Of a stretch of 64,000 bases of DNA, positions 52,571 through 63,729 are shown one piece after another. The stretch spans positions 4,650,001 to 4,714,000 of the forward strand of contig NW_026262659.1 of the NCBI RefSeq assembly GCF_021869535.1, given 5' to 3'. Origin of the DNA: Mytilus californianus (Eukaryota; Mollusca; Bivalvia; Mytilida; Mytilidae). How positions within the stretch are numbered: position 1 is the stretch's first letter; each line of letters opens with the position of its first letter. The translations under genes were made by a program, and so were the position numbers. The notes below the pieces were generated by a model. The model had not been told where the DNA came from and did not search any database. It saw only the letters and a list, made by a program, of their open reading frames with translations.

Positions 52571-52949
52571 GGAAGATATTTCTGAATCCAGTCACCCTTG
52601 GGGTTCCAGGATGAAAACATGCACTGTACATGTCTTGTATTTACAGAAAATGAAATAAACACAGACCTGCAAATACATAACATATATACAATGTATGTAC
52701 AGCCACTTTTTCATACAAATCTGTTCAAAATATGGACTTATGTTATGAATTTATCTAATTCTATTAGGTCAAGCAGTATATGTTCAGATATTATTATGTT
52801 GGTATCTTCTTCTGAATAAAGGGGCCTCGGTGCCATGGCCAAGTCGATCGGCCACCATTATAAAACTTGTCCGAGATATTGCTGATATTAACCTATAATA
52901 TAAGTTTTATCAAAATCTGGCAAGAATTGTACCTGTGAGAGCGCTAACA

Positions 52950-53048
52950 AGACCAGACTGATGGACACACAGACGGACCGACGGACGGACGGACGGAAGG
53001 ACGCACGCCCGGTATTTCCATGTCCCCCCCCCCCCCCCCCCCCCCCCC
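52950..53048 (+). repeat. GACG microsatellite followed by poly(C)
   Basis: A run of GACGGACG units (about 52975-53000), then CCCGGTATTTCCATGT and about 23 consecutive C residues (53026-53048). The poly(C) tract could form an i-motif, or a G-quadruplex on the other strand, and its length in the assembly is uncertain. Confidence 0.8.
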
Positions 53049-53049
53049 A

Positions 53050-53710
53050 ACGCGTAACTCAGGGGACACAACGATAGGGCTAAATTTCCCTGAATATATT
53101 TTACAACCGAACAATTTTAAAAAAGAGTCTTCATCATTACTAAATTTTATAGTGTGATACCTTCCTATGTATACTTCGAAGATCTAACCACAATATTTTC
53201 ACATTTCTTAAAAAAAATGTCACCTACAATTATGGGACATAACTGCAACTAAGGTAGATTGTAAACAAATCTGCACATGTACCACAAAAACGAATAAGAA
53301 TAGCATATATTATCAAAACAAAAACTGTATTGACAGTTAAGCTATTATTTTTTGTGATGTCTTTCAATGCAAAATTTTGAATATAAATTATAATATTTTG
53401 CCGCGGGTATTGTCTCCACCAACAATATATAGCACCGAATAACCTTTTCAATTTATAGATATATATGTGTAAAATTTTGGTTTAATATTTAATTATTATT
53501 TCTGACTTTAGAATATTAAAATCCAGAAAAAAATTCGGATTTGTAACCTCAAAGTGAAAGAAACTCGTTGAATAAAAATATGTTTTGTGAAATTCAATAT
53601 AGCTGTGTATTGGTGGATGAAAATGCCAAATATTTCACATAAGGGAGTCAAACCAGCTGAAAAACGCTTATTCATTTGTAGATTGATCTTTATTCATAAA
53701 ACCGGATATG
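53050..53710. other. Intergenic stretch
   Basis: Nothing recognised; AT-rich. Confidence 0.3.
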
Positions 53711-53714
53711 TGAT

Positions 53715-53990
53715 TTATTGATTATGTTTGGCTTATGTCCAGTGGCAAGTATTTCATATATGCTCAGGGAGATAGCAAAGCAAATTACTCGACTATTTAT
53801 GGTTTTCAAAAATAGACGATCATGGGATGAAGGGTGGGAAATTAAGACTTCAAACGTAAAAACGGGATTGTTAAGTATATGTGTATGGATTTACCTTGCA
53901 GAAAGATGAACACTCTCTGCAAACGGGGAATCAAATTTAAAGTTGACATCATGTTGCTGCGTATTTATGCGTCTGATATCCCGAACTAAA
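53715..53990 (+). repeat. Dispersed repeat family E, copy 3
   Basis: ATGTCCAGTGGCAAGTATTT through GAACACTCTCTGCAAACGGG to TTGCTGCGTATTTATGCGTC. Confidence 0.5.
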
Positions 53991-54189
53991 GTACAGTCAC
54001 CTTAACGAGGGTCTTACATTTGAAATGGAAAAGTACAGATGACCATATTTCTTAACCTGGGTCCCAATTGATTTGAAAGGGGATAGTATAGCCATGAATA
54101 TTTCAATTCAGGTTATAAAATGTTCAAGCCTAGTAACATTATATCTAGGTTAAAAGACAAACTAAATTCGATACAACTCGGTTTTTTTT

Positions 54190-54600
54190 TAGCTCACCTG
54201 GCCACAATCATCATTAGAGTATCTAGTTTTATAAATGTGATGACCCGCCTGTCAACCAGCATGGCCGACATGGTTAAACATCAAATATAGGGGTAAATGC
54301 AAGTTTGTTTATTATCTTGAAAACCGATATGAATAGAAAAAATCTGACAGGGACAGAAATGTTCAGACTGTTAAGATCTACCTTCTGTCTATTTAAATCA
54401 AAACTGTCAGACGGCTTCTTATAAATATGAGTTATTGCCCTCCAATGCAAAATTTTACAGATTTTTTCAGTTTTGCCTCTTATTTTGAAAATAATAATAG
54501 ATTGTGAGAGAAACTTAGGAATATTGATCAGACAAGATCTACATACAAGTCAAACATGGCCGAAATTGTCAGTAAACTCTCCTTATTGGAGTTATTGCTT
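54190..54600 (-). repeat. Dispersed repeat family C, reverse copy
   Basis: Begins AGCTCACCTGGCCACAATCA, the reverse of the family C 3' end without the loop half of the hairpin. It continues GATGACCCGCCTGTCAACCA and ATAGGGGTAAATGCAAG. Confidence 0.65.
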
Positions 54601-54604
54601 GCTT

Positions 54605-55135
54605 CTCTTTTGCTTATTTTATTTTGACTTTTTCTTTCTTCTTGCTTCTTTTTTTCATATTCAATAAATTGTTTGAATTCAATAATATTTTTTTTCTTTC
54701 TTTTGAGGTTTTCTTTAGAAGAAAGTAATACATGGTTGAGTAAATTAATTATTCAAACTTTACTCTATTCCATTACACTTTTCACTAAGTTTCGTTAATT
54801 CAAGTGTACAGATTATCCTGCACAGTACCTCAAACTATTCTTATAACCCTTCTCGGGTATCTGATATGACAATATTTCACGAAGTTCGTTTTCGAGCGAA
54901 TTTAATATGTCGTATTCGCACTTTTTTCATGTATTGTATGTTTCTTGTGTATATTATGTTTTCTTTTTAACCCGTCAGGGTTTTATGTTTTGCAATAAAG
55001 TTATATATTATCATTAAATTATACATCTGACGTTACGGCGCTTTTGTGGTTCTTTTGTTGTTGAACCATTTATTCTATTTTATATCAACACAGGAGCACT
55101 GACACATGCTTGTGATTACCTTGTAGACGAAACGT
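54605..55135. other. Intergenic stretch
   Basis: T-rich; nothing recognised. Confidence 0.3.
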
Positions 55136-55140
55136 GAAGC

Positions 55141-55330
55141 ATCGACCAAGTGGGTGAACCAGTAGTGGTATCGACCAAGTGGGTGAAGCAGTAGTGGTAT
55201 CGACTAAGTGGGTGAAGCAGTAGTGGTATCGACCAAGTGGGTGAAGCAGTAGTGGTATCGAACAAGTGTGTGAAGCAGTAGTGGTATCGACCAAGTGGGT
55301 GAAGCAGTAGTGGTATCAACAAAGTGGGCG
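55141..55330 (+). repeat. 29-bp minisatellite, about 6.5 copies
   Basis: The unit is GAAGCAGTAGTGGTATCGAC plus CAAGTGGGT, period 29, with single-base variants (GACTAAG, GAACAAGTGTG). Confidence 0.9.
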
Positions 55331-55334
55331 AAAA

Positions 55335-55995
55335 CTTATCAAAGATGTCAGAATTATAATTGAATACGCAGGACGTGAGTTTATGTTACAAAAGACTCAT
55401 CAGCTGTTCTCTTATGAAAGCAGTACCTAGGACAAAAAAATTTGATAAAGCATTATATGCCTTTGGGTAGAAAAAAAACATGTCTTTTGGTTCATTTTAG
55501 CGCTTGATAAACTTTCGATTCGGGGGCAAAAGACAAGTTTTTATGTATACGAAGCGCGCGACTAGCGTACTAAACTATAAACCTTGTATTTTTATGGGCT
55601 TTTGCAACCAATGGGTAGGTGTCATTGTCATTGTGGATCTTTTCCTAGTGTATCAACAGTTTATGAAAAAAAAAATCTGGAGCTTTAATGTTTTATTTCT
55701 TCTTCCAGTTAAGTTCAATTAAAAGTCTAATTACAAGTTACTTATTTCTTTTTACTAGTGCTATAACAAGGTTTTCGATGTTTAAAAAATAAAAGGCATA
55801 ATCAGTTTGTCATCGACATATGCGTTTGAATATACCTTTGGTGTCTTCCGCCTATCTTGAACAGATTAGCATTCAATTGATATTCCTAATTGACTGAAAT
55901 TGAAAAAATGAAAAAAAAATGATAGTATAAAGCTTAAGGAGACAGACGATACCAAGTAATTTATTTAAACAAGTGTTGTTTAACAGCTATGTGAT
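55335..55995. other. Intergenic stretch
   Basis: A 72-codon frame at 55504-55722 has no recognisable domain. Confidence 0.3.
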
Positions 55996-55999
55996 TGAT

Positions 56000-56360
56000 T
56001 GTTGGCTGCTACTATACATCAAGTTGCAAATATTTCATGCATGTTCTGGACAAGAATATTTAAAAATTATTGAAATATCAAGTTCCTGTAATAGTGCTCG
56101 TGATGATGTGCGGCGAAATTGTGACTACCGCTGATACAATAGAAAAGGTTAGACATTAAGCCTTGCAACATGCCACCTTTGGCGACCCAAAGAAATTGTT
56201 TAAAACGTTCTATAACGTGCAAAGAATTTGACATTCCCTATGTTCTCTCTCCACGATACTTCGAATTCAACGCCCTAGTATTGACCGGAGGTAGCTAGGA
56301 ATTTACATATTTCGCAAATTAAAACGGACGCCCGCTTTGGCAACTCTTTATGACGGTGTG
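56000..56360 (+). repeat. Dispersed repeat family E, copy 4
   Basis: AAGTTGCAAATATTTCATGC through TATGTTCTCTCTCCACGATA to AAAACGGACGCCCGCTTTGG. Confidence 0.5.
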
Positions 56361-56596
56361 AAGAAGAACAAGGGAAGATGTTATTTCTAAACCCCAGTCA
56401 ACCCTACGTATTTCTAATAAATTTACGAAAACGTTTTATAGAAGCAGTACTGTTTAATTACATCTTAAATACAACTGTTAATTTGGTACATCTTGCATCT
56501 TGTATAAAAACAAACAAACAAACCGCAAAATTCGTATTTTACTAAATTAAGTATCCCAGGTACTTGATAAGTCTACCCTTCCGGAGCACCTGAGAT

Positions 56597-56765
56597 CACC
56601 CCCAGTTTTTGGTGGGGTTCGTGTTGCTTAGTCTTTGGTTTTCTATGTTGTGTCATCTGTACTATTATTTGTCTGTTTGTCTTTTTATTTTTGGCCATGG
56701 CGTTGTCAGTTTGTTTTCGATCTATGAGTTTGACTGTCCCTCTGGTATCTTTCGTCCCTCTTTTC
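56597..56765 (+). repeat. Dispersed repeat family G
   Basis: GGTGGGGTTCGTGTTGCTTA, GCCATGGCGTTGTCAGTTTG and TGAGTTTGACTGTCCCTCTG; related to 32240 and 48160. Confidence 0.55.
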
Positions 56766-57286
56766 TAGCTTATAATAATGTCGAGTTTCCCAGTTACCAA
56801 AGTTCTGCCAGAATTCGGCAATTTAGGTGTTTATGGCAAGCTTGTGCTACTAGTCAAAACCACAAGTTTACTATTACATTTGAAATTTGATGCATGGAAA
56901 ACTTTTTAAATGAATTAAAAATATGATATTGTATCTCTTAAAATTACATACAGTGTGTATGAACTACCTTTGCACTGTTCATACCGCACCTTTCTTGTTT
57001 TGATCCATTCCATAATTTGAGATTTTGAAATAATAATTTTAACTTACCTGGTCTTCAAATTTCCTAAATTGATGAATTTGCTCTCGTAGGAACTTGCCAC
57101 GGACAGGGAATAACAGTCGGTATTATAGTCATTGTTATGTTTACATGATACATTATCACTATAGTTTAATTGGTTTATAATTAATACTGACAGTTAGGAA
57201 TTTATAATCATCAGATTAGCGGATGTTTCTGTCAATAGATTATTATCTGATCTTATCTCTTATCATAGTTCACAGCTTCAGTATTC

Positions 57287-57475
57287 TGTTAGGTTTAATA
57301 GGCGTAACTTTCCCATGGCATTACATTACTCTATATTTTATATATACTGATGTATTGCAAATGTAATCATTGTGTGTGTAGATTGTACTTTAATAAACAT
57401 GTATACTCTAATGAAATAGTCATCACTGCAACCCACGATAAATATATAACATTGGCGACGAGGATTTGGAACACT
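57287..57475 (+). other. Putative 5' LTR end and primer-binding site
   Basis: The stretch from TGTTAGGTTTAATAGG to ATATATAACA could be an LTR or its 3' part. It contains a TATA-like word and AATAAA (near 57393), and is followed at once by TTGGCGACGAGGAT. The absence of a second LTR keeps this tentative. Confidence 0.4.
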
Positions 57476-57532
57476 TTTAGACAACTTTATTTTACAATCT
57501 GCTGATATTTTAACACACCTGAAAACATTAAA

Positions 57533-58260
57533 ATGCCTACTTATGGTCGAATCGAGGAATATAAGTTTGAAAATAATTTTCAGGAATATACCGAAAAACT
57601 AGAAGAGTATTTTCTTGCAAATGAATTCGACGATGACGACAAGAAGAGGTCAATTTCCTGACAGTCTGTGCAGAAAAAAACTTATAGTTTATTACGGAAC
57701 TTATGTGCTTCAGCAAAGCCAAACACAAAGACATTTGACAACCTGATAGAAATTTTAACGGATCATTTAAGACATAAACCGTTGATTATTGCAGAACGAT
57801 ATCTCCTTGTTTCTACTTGTTATTGTCTCTATAGTCTCTAACTAACACAGGTTCTCCTTTTGCGATTGTCATCAACGCAAACAGGAAAGCCATGAAAAAG
57901 TGAGGGATTATTTAGAAAATCTTAGAAAACTGGCTGATACTTGTCAATTCAATGCATTTCTACAGGAAGCGTTAGGAGACCGACTTGTTTGTGAACTGTA
58001 TTCAAAAACCATCCAAAGGAAATTATTATCCGAAAGTGAACTGGATTTGAAAAAAGCTTTTGAAATTGCTGTTGGTATAGAAGCTGCGGGAAAGGAGACC
58101 AATGAATTTAGAAATGAAGTTTCAACTACCCATAAGGTGACAATGAGATCGTCAGAATGCTACCGCTGCGGAAAATGGGGACAGTTGTTTCTATAAGAAT
58201 TCAAGATGTCACAAGTGCAAAGAAATTGGACATATTAGTAGAAAATGCAGAAAATCGTTT
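57533..58260 (+). pseudogene. Gypsy gag remnant with zinc knuckle
   Basis: The ATG at 57533 opens a frame stopped by TGA at 57659-57661 (codon 43). Gag sense continues in shifted frames, including 57900-58196 with RDYLENLRKLADTC and GDRLVCELYS. The first Cys-rich box (CYRCGK) is broken by a frameshift near 58185. A second CHKCKEIGHISRKC knuckle (CX2CX4HX4C) follows near 58207-58248. It would package element RNA if intact. Confidence 0.75.
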
Positions 58261-58439
58261 CCAAAAAACGAAAATCAAGACAAAGTTAACAAGCAATATA
58301 AAAAGAATACTAAGTTTAAAGCGAAACCGTCAAAAGTTCACCAGATTGAGGAAGATTCGGAATCAGAACCAGAGGAAAATTCCGGATGGGAAGTGTTCAC
58401 TGTCAAAACATGTAGGACATCCGATAACAAGGAACTGAA

Positions 58440-58555
58440 GCTAGATGTCAAGATTGAAGATGTCGATTACGTTATGGAATTGGATACAGGTGCAGCAGTA
58501 TCAATTATTGGAGAAGAAAACTACAAAAAGTACTTTTCGCATACCAAGTGACAAT
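58440..58555 (+). pseudogene. Gypsy aspartic protease remnant
   Basis: Contains LDTGAAVSIIG (58480-58512), the catalytic Asp-Thr-Gly box of a retroviral-type protease, in frame with a preceding acidic linker. A TGA near 58550 ends the frame. Confidence 0.7.
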
Positions 58556-58859
58556 AGAGCAATGTCAAATTGAACACCTATATAGGAGATCCAATTACGG
58601 TAATCGGTGAAATAACTGTCAATGTGGTTTATGACAAACAAACAGAAATATTGCCGTTAATCGTTGTGAAAGAGGGACGTCTCTGTTTGGAAGGAACTGG
58701 CTGTCAAAATTAACTGTAGATTGGAAGCATAGCAGGTCAGTGATTACACCTTCTTCTTCAGTTAAAGATAAGGTTAATAAACTAATGCACATGAACGTTT
58801 TCAAAGATGAATAAGGTACAGTGAAAGGAATGCAGGCGTCTTTGAAGTTAAAGGAGGAA

Positions 58860-59530
58860 GCCGTGTCGAAATTTTGCAAGCCATGACCTATACCGTATGC
58901 TATGCGTGACAAAGTCGCAGATGAAATCAAACGTCTTGAAAAGCAAGGAATTCTTGAGAAAATAAAATTTTCCGAATGGGGAGCGCCGATCGTTCCTGTA
59001 ATAAAACCAGATGGAAGCGTACGTCTTTGCTGAGATTATAAAGTTACCAGTACCCCAGTACCCATTACCAAACGCAGAGGATTTATTTTCGAGATTTAAT
59101 GGTGGTAAAAAGTTTTCAAAATTGGATTTATCTCAGGCATATCAACAATTATTGCTATGTGAAAATTCCCGAAATCTTGTTATGATTAATACACATTTGG
59201 GATTATACCGCTATACGAGATTACCGTTTGGTGCCGCTTCAATCCTGCAATATTCCAAGAATTTATGGATAAAGTTCTTGAAGGATTAGATGGAGTAGAA
59301 TGTATTCTAGATGATTTGATATCACTGGAAAAAATGATGAAGAGCATTCGAAAAATTGATAATTGATATTAAAACGCCTAAGTGAATATGGGTTAAGGCT
59401 GAAACAATCTAAATGTTCTCTGATGAAATCAGAAGTGGAGTATTTTGCATTTATTGAGAATAAAGATGGTATTCAACCATGTTCGAAAAAAGTGGAAGTT
59501 ATGTTGAATGGTCCAGAGCCGGAAAATGTG
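58860..59530 (+). pseudogene. Gypsy reverse transcriptase remnant
   Basis: RT sense is recognisable from KQGILEKI and WGAPIVPVIKPDGSVR through an in-frame TGA (59031-59033), a frameshift, FSKLDLSQAYQQLLL, RLPFGAAS, another shift and ILDDL near 59303 (the catalytic Asp-Asp box). It then continues with LSEYGLRLKQSKC to VIELQ, where the 350-bp array interrupts it. Confidence 0.8.
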
Positions 59531-59546
59531 ATAGAATTGCAAAAAA

Positions 59547-61038
59547 TTGAAAACAACACGTTTAATAATTTTATGCGTCCGAAGCGCTTTTCTGGATTTA
59601 TCTTCATCAGGAACGCTCAAAGCCAAATATTTGAAAGCCGAGGATGTATAAGTAACGAAACAGTTGAAGAGCTATATGACAAAAAATACCTAAAAAAAAA
59701 GCCAAATCCATCTAAGGTCAACTTTGCCAGAGGGAGTTGAAACTTTAGTTTCTTTAAAATTTAAAAATTTATAAACGGACAAATTTAGAAAGGTTCGTTA
59801 TAATTCATGTCAGTACCGAATTACTGACTTCTGAGCTGACGATACCCTCGGGAACTGATAGTCTACAAGCAGAGGTATCGACCCAGTGCTGTAAATAATT
59901 GAAAACAACACGTTTAATAATTTTATGCGTCCGAAGCGCTTTTCTGGATTTACCTTCATCAGGAACGCTCAAAGCCAAATATTTGAAAGCCGAGGATGTA
60001 TAAGTACCGAAACAGTTGAAGACCTATATGACAAAAAATACCTAAAAAAAGCCAAATCCATCTAAGGTCAACTTTGCCAGAGGGAGTTGAAACCTTAGTT
60101 TCTTTAAAGTTTCAAAATTTATAAACGGACAAATTTAGAAAGGTTTGTTATAATTCATGTCAGTACCGAAGTACTGACTACTGAGCTGATGATACCCTCG
60201 GGGACTGATAGTCCACCAACAGAGGTATCGACCCAGTGCTGTAAAAAATTAAATACAACACGTTAAATAATTTTATGCGTCCAAAGCGCTTTTCTGGATT
60301 TACCTTCATCAGGAACGGTCAAAGCCAAATATTTGAAAGCCAAGGATGTATAAGTACCGAAACAGTTGAAGAGCTATATGACAAAAAATACCTAAAAAAA
60401 GCCAAATCCATCTAAGGTCAACTTTGCCAGAGGGAGTTGAAACCTTAGTTTCTTTAAAATTTCAAAATTTATAAACGGACAAATTTAGAAAGGTTTGTTA
60501 TAATTCATGTCAGTTCGGAAGTACTGACTACTGAGCTGATGATACCCTCGGGGACTGATGGTCCACCAGCAGAGGTATCGACCCAGTGCTGTAAAAAATT
60601 GAAAACAACACGTTTAATAATTTTATGCGTCCGAAGCGCTTTTCTGGATTTACCTTCATCAGGAACGCTCAAAGCCAAATATTTGAAAGCCGAGGATGTA
60701 TAAGTACCGAAACAGTTGAAGAGCTATATGACAAAAATACCTTAAAAAAAGCCAAATCCATCTAAGGTCAACTTTGCCAGAGGGAGTTTAAACCTTAGGT
60801 TCTTTAAAATTTCAAAATTTATAAACGGACAAATTTAGAAAGGTTTGTTATAATTCATGACAGTACCGAAGTACTGACTACTGAGCTGATGATACCTTCG
60901 GAGACTGATAGTCCACCAGCAGAGGTATCGACCCAGTGCTGTAAAAAATTGGAAACAACACGTTTAATAATTTTATGCGTCCGAAGCGCTTTTCTGGATT
61001 TACCTTCATCAGGAACGCTCAAAGCCAAATATTTGAAA
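59547..61038 (+). repeat. 350-bp tandem array (family B) inside the Gypsy element
   Basis: Starts of TTGAAAACAACACGTTTAAT-like words at 59547, 59899, 60249, 60599 and 60949 give four full units plus a final partial of about 90 bp ending ATATTTGAAA. The pattern is therefore repeat-centre four times and a closing repeat. The unit contains CGAAGCGCTTTTCTGGATTT, AGAGCTATATGACAAAAAAT, GCCAAATCCATCTAAGGTCA and CTGAGCTGATGATACCCTCG. The flanking RT sequence reads VIELQ on the left and SWLGLVKYYRKF on the right, adjacent codons in Gypsy RTs. Confidence 0.9.
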
Positions 61039-61615
61039 TCTTGGCTTGGGTTAGTGAAATATTATAGGAAATTTATTCCTGATATGTCAACAGTGTTACA
61101 TCCGTTAAATGAGTTGTTAGCAAAGAAATCTAAGTGGAATTGAAATGAAAATTGTAAAAAATCATTTTTGAAAATTAGTAAATTGTTGAGCCCTACAAAA
61201 TGTTAGCTCATTATGATCCAAATGGGAATGTTTAATTAGCCGTTGATGCATCTCCATATGGATTAGGTTGTGTAATTTCGCATAAATATGAAAATGGAGA
61301 TGAGCGACCAATGGCGCATGCGTCGCGCACTTCAAACAAGTGCTGAAAGAAACTATTCGCAAATTAAAAGAGAAGCGTTAGCTATAATTTTTGGAGTTAC
61401 CCGTTTTCATCAGTATTTGTATGGAAGAAAGTTTAAGTTGATAACTGACAATAAACCGCTATCGTCACTTTTTGGACCGAAAACTGGTAAACCGATGTTA
61501 GCTGCTTCGCGCATTCAAAGATGGGCTATTCAACTGATTGGATATCAGTACGATGTAAAGTGCAAATCGTCCAGCGAAAACGCTGATGGATTATTTAGAC
61601 TGCCGTTGAAGGAAA
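61039..61615 (+). pseudogene. Gypsy RT thumb and RNase H remnant
   Basis: WLGLVKYYRKFIPD follows the array directly, then stops and shifts near 61141-61190. RNase H then reads HYDPNGN, AVDASPYGLGCVISHK, NYSQIKREALAIIFG, FKLITDNKPLSSLFG and IQRWAIQLIGYQYDV. Key Asp residues remain, but the frame is broken at least twice. Confidence 0.8.
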
Positions 61616-61889
61616 CCCTATGTGAATCGCCGTTTAACATTTTCTGGGAAGAAGTGGAGAAAAGAAATGTACAAGCTTTGAACGAACTACCAGTCAGTGC
61701 GAATAACATTAAAAGAGAAACAGAAAAAGATTCAACTCTTGTTAAAGTTAACATGCTACATTGTATGGTTGGCCGAAATACACTGACATTTCGAATGAGT
61801 TGAAACCGTATTTTCGTGTGAAAGATGAACTATCAATGGAGGAAGGATGCTTATTACGCGGTATACGAGTAATCATTCCTGAAAGATAC

Positions 61890-62335
61890 AGAGCTGATGT
61901 ACTAAATTAACTTCATGTAAATCACCCTGGAATTGTGCGCATGAAAGGGTTAGCAATAATTGCACAGCATGCTAGAACACGCAAGCCGCACCACCTGCCG
62001 CTACCGCTAATCCATGGATATGACCGTCAAAACTCTGGTAACTTGTACATATAGACTTTTGCAGACCGGTCCTGAACGAAATGTTTTTAATTGTCGTGGA
62101 CGCACACTCAAAATGGATTGATGTTATCCGAATGTCGAGTACAACATCAGAAAAGACAATAAACACGTTGCGATGTTTATTCTCTTCACATGGAATACCT
62201 ACTGAAATTGTGTCGGACAACGGACCTCAATTTACATCGAGTGAATTGGAGACCTTCCTGAAAAAGAATGGAGTAAAACACATTCTATCCGCGCCGTATA
62301 ATCCATCTTCGAATGGAGAGGCAGAGAGCTGTTAG
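61890..62335 (+). pseudogene. Gypsy integrase remnant
   Basis: The N-terminal zinc domain is largely deleted: HPGIVRMKGLA joins almost directly to a Cys-poor QHARTRKPHH stretch. The catalytic core keeps VVDAHSKW, VSDNGPQF and NPSSNGEAE, so all three acidic residues of the D,D-35-E triad are present. A TAG at 62332-62334 ends the frame just after the core motif. Confidence 0.8.
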
Positions 62336-62350
62336 AACATTCAAAAGGCT

Positions 62351-62842
62351 ATGAAAACAGTAAAAAACGAATCCGGAACTTTGAGTGAAAAACTTTGTAG
62401 ATTTCTATTGGGCTATAAAACCACGCCGCATAGTGCTACAAAGCGTACTCCAGCTGAATTGTTTGTGGGAAGAAGATTACGAACTCGTTTAGACGCGTTG
62501 AAACCAAATATAAATGAAAGAATAATCGCAAAAGGAGAACCTGTGTTAGTTAGATACTATAGAGACAATTACAAGTGGAAACAAGGAGTTATCGTTCATA
62601 AACTTGGACCAGTAACTTATCTAGTCCAAGTTGGAGATTTAGTATGGAAGAGACATATTGATCAGATTCGTGAATTTGTACCGCAGGAAAATAAAGACAT
62701 ACCAAACATACTTGAAAATACCAAATCTGATATTGACACTGAATTAATTATAGTGCCAACATGTAATTCAAACCGCGATACCGAAAACTCTGAAAATAAC
62801 AATGAATCCGAACCAACTGGTTGGTATTATAATATGGGTTGA
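62351..62842 (+). pseudogene. Gypsy integrase C-terminal remnant
   Basis: An open 163-codon frame with LLGYKTTPHSATKRTPAELF, LRTRLDALKP and a C-terminal GPVTYLVQV fold, ending TGA. It follows the stop at 62332. No chromodomain is evident. Confidence 0.75.
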
Positions 62843-62844
62843 CG

Positions 62845-63595
62845 TGTTTATTTGATTTTCAAATTGTATCAAAGATATTTATCATGTTGTTGCATGTTTT
62901 GAATCCCAACTTATTAGCATAAACAACAATGCGTCTGCCATAATTATCTTAATACTTAACTATCATATACATTCATTGCCATTTCATATAACTTCGGATG
63001 TTCTTGACTTGTTTTGCACCCGTAAAAGAATAGTCTTAACTGTCGTCATAACTTTTTTTCTATTTCTATAATTGGTACTGTCTTTGTATCAAATGTGTCT
63101 CTATATACACGAATTTTCGAACACAGGTCATTGAACAAGTATGGTAAAATTTCTTGGAAATCTACGATATAAACAAACGGCACTTGCTGAAGTAGATTGT
63201 TTTTGTAACCTAACCTCGTGCATTTGTTATTAATTGAAAATATAGATGAATAGTCATATTTTTCATCACTCTTAATCATACATATATTAAACGTACACAA
63301 TTTGAAAATAAGTTCCTTAAAACTTTGTTTCAGATTTCTAACATCTATTCTCTCATCGATTGAAATCTGGTTGAGAGTTGCTAATCACTACTACTGAATT
63401 TGGAGATTCTAAAATTGATTTTTGAAAGGTTTAAAAGATCTGTCGACTATGTTGGTTCTAAGGAAAAGACAATTTATTTTGTTTGTATCCGTCCTCATTA
63501 TGGCCATAAGAAAGCACATCTTACTTCAATTACCATTGGTACTCTCGAACGATTTCAAATACATCCTGCAAATAACAATATTTGAAAAAAAATAT
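62845..63595. other. Intergenic stretch
   Basis: A minus-strand frame at 63046-63300 and plus-strand frames near 63400 have no recognised domain. No 3' LTR copy is visible. Confidence 0.35.
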
Positions 63596-63599
63596 GAAT

Positions 63600-63725
63600 G
63601 TTTGATTTGATTGCCATTGAGACAACTACCCCGCATAAACCAACTCCAGATCACTGTACGACCTTTAAATGTCAGCACAAACGATACCGTATAGTACATG
63701 TAGTACACTATAAAAGTATCCGTAA
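63600..63725 (+). repeat. Dispersed repeat family A, degraded copy
   Basis: TTGATTTGATTGCCATTGAG, GACAACTACCCCGCATAAAC and CCAGATCACTGTACGACC follow the family A order. Confidence 0.5.
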
Positions 63726-63729
63726 GTTA

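Larger units (their letters stand above)
57287..62842 (+). mobile_element. Ty3/Gypsy LTR retrotransposon, heavily mutated and interrupted
   Basis: Domains lie in the Ty3/Gypsy order gag, protease, RT, RNase H, integrase on one strand, each broken by stops or frameshifts. A putative 5' LTR end (about 57287-57451, TG...CA, with TATA-like TATATATAC) is followed by TTGGCGACGAGGAT, a primer-binding-site-like sequence common in this group. No matching 3' LTR was found after 62842, so the LTR boundaries are tentative. A 350-bp repeat array (59547-61038) splits the RT region. The element is an old, non-functional copy. Confidence 0.88.

Noticed and set aside
55085-55322. Frames with repeated HPLGRYHYCFT
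   Set aside because: They are translations of the 29-bp minisatellite.
57057-57125. Possible minus-strand exon ending in a consensus donor (GACCAG|GTAAGT)
   Set aside because: The donor is good and one frame is charged and open (REQIHQFRKFEDQ), but there is no clear acceptor, start codon or partner exon. Left uncalled.
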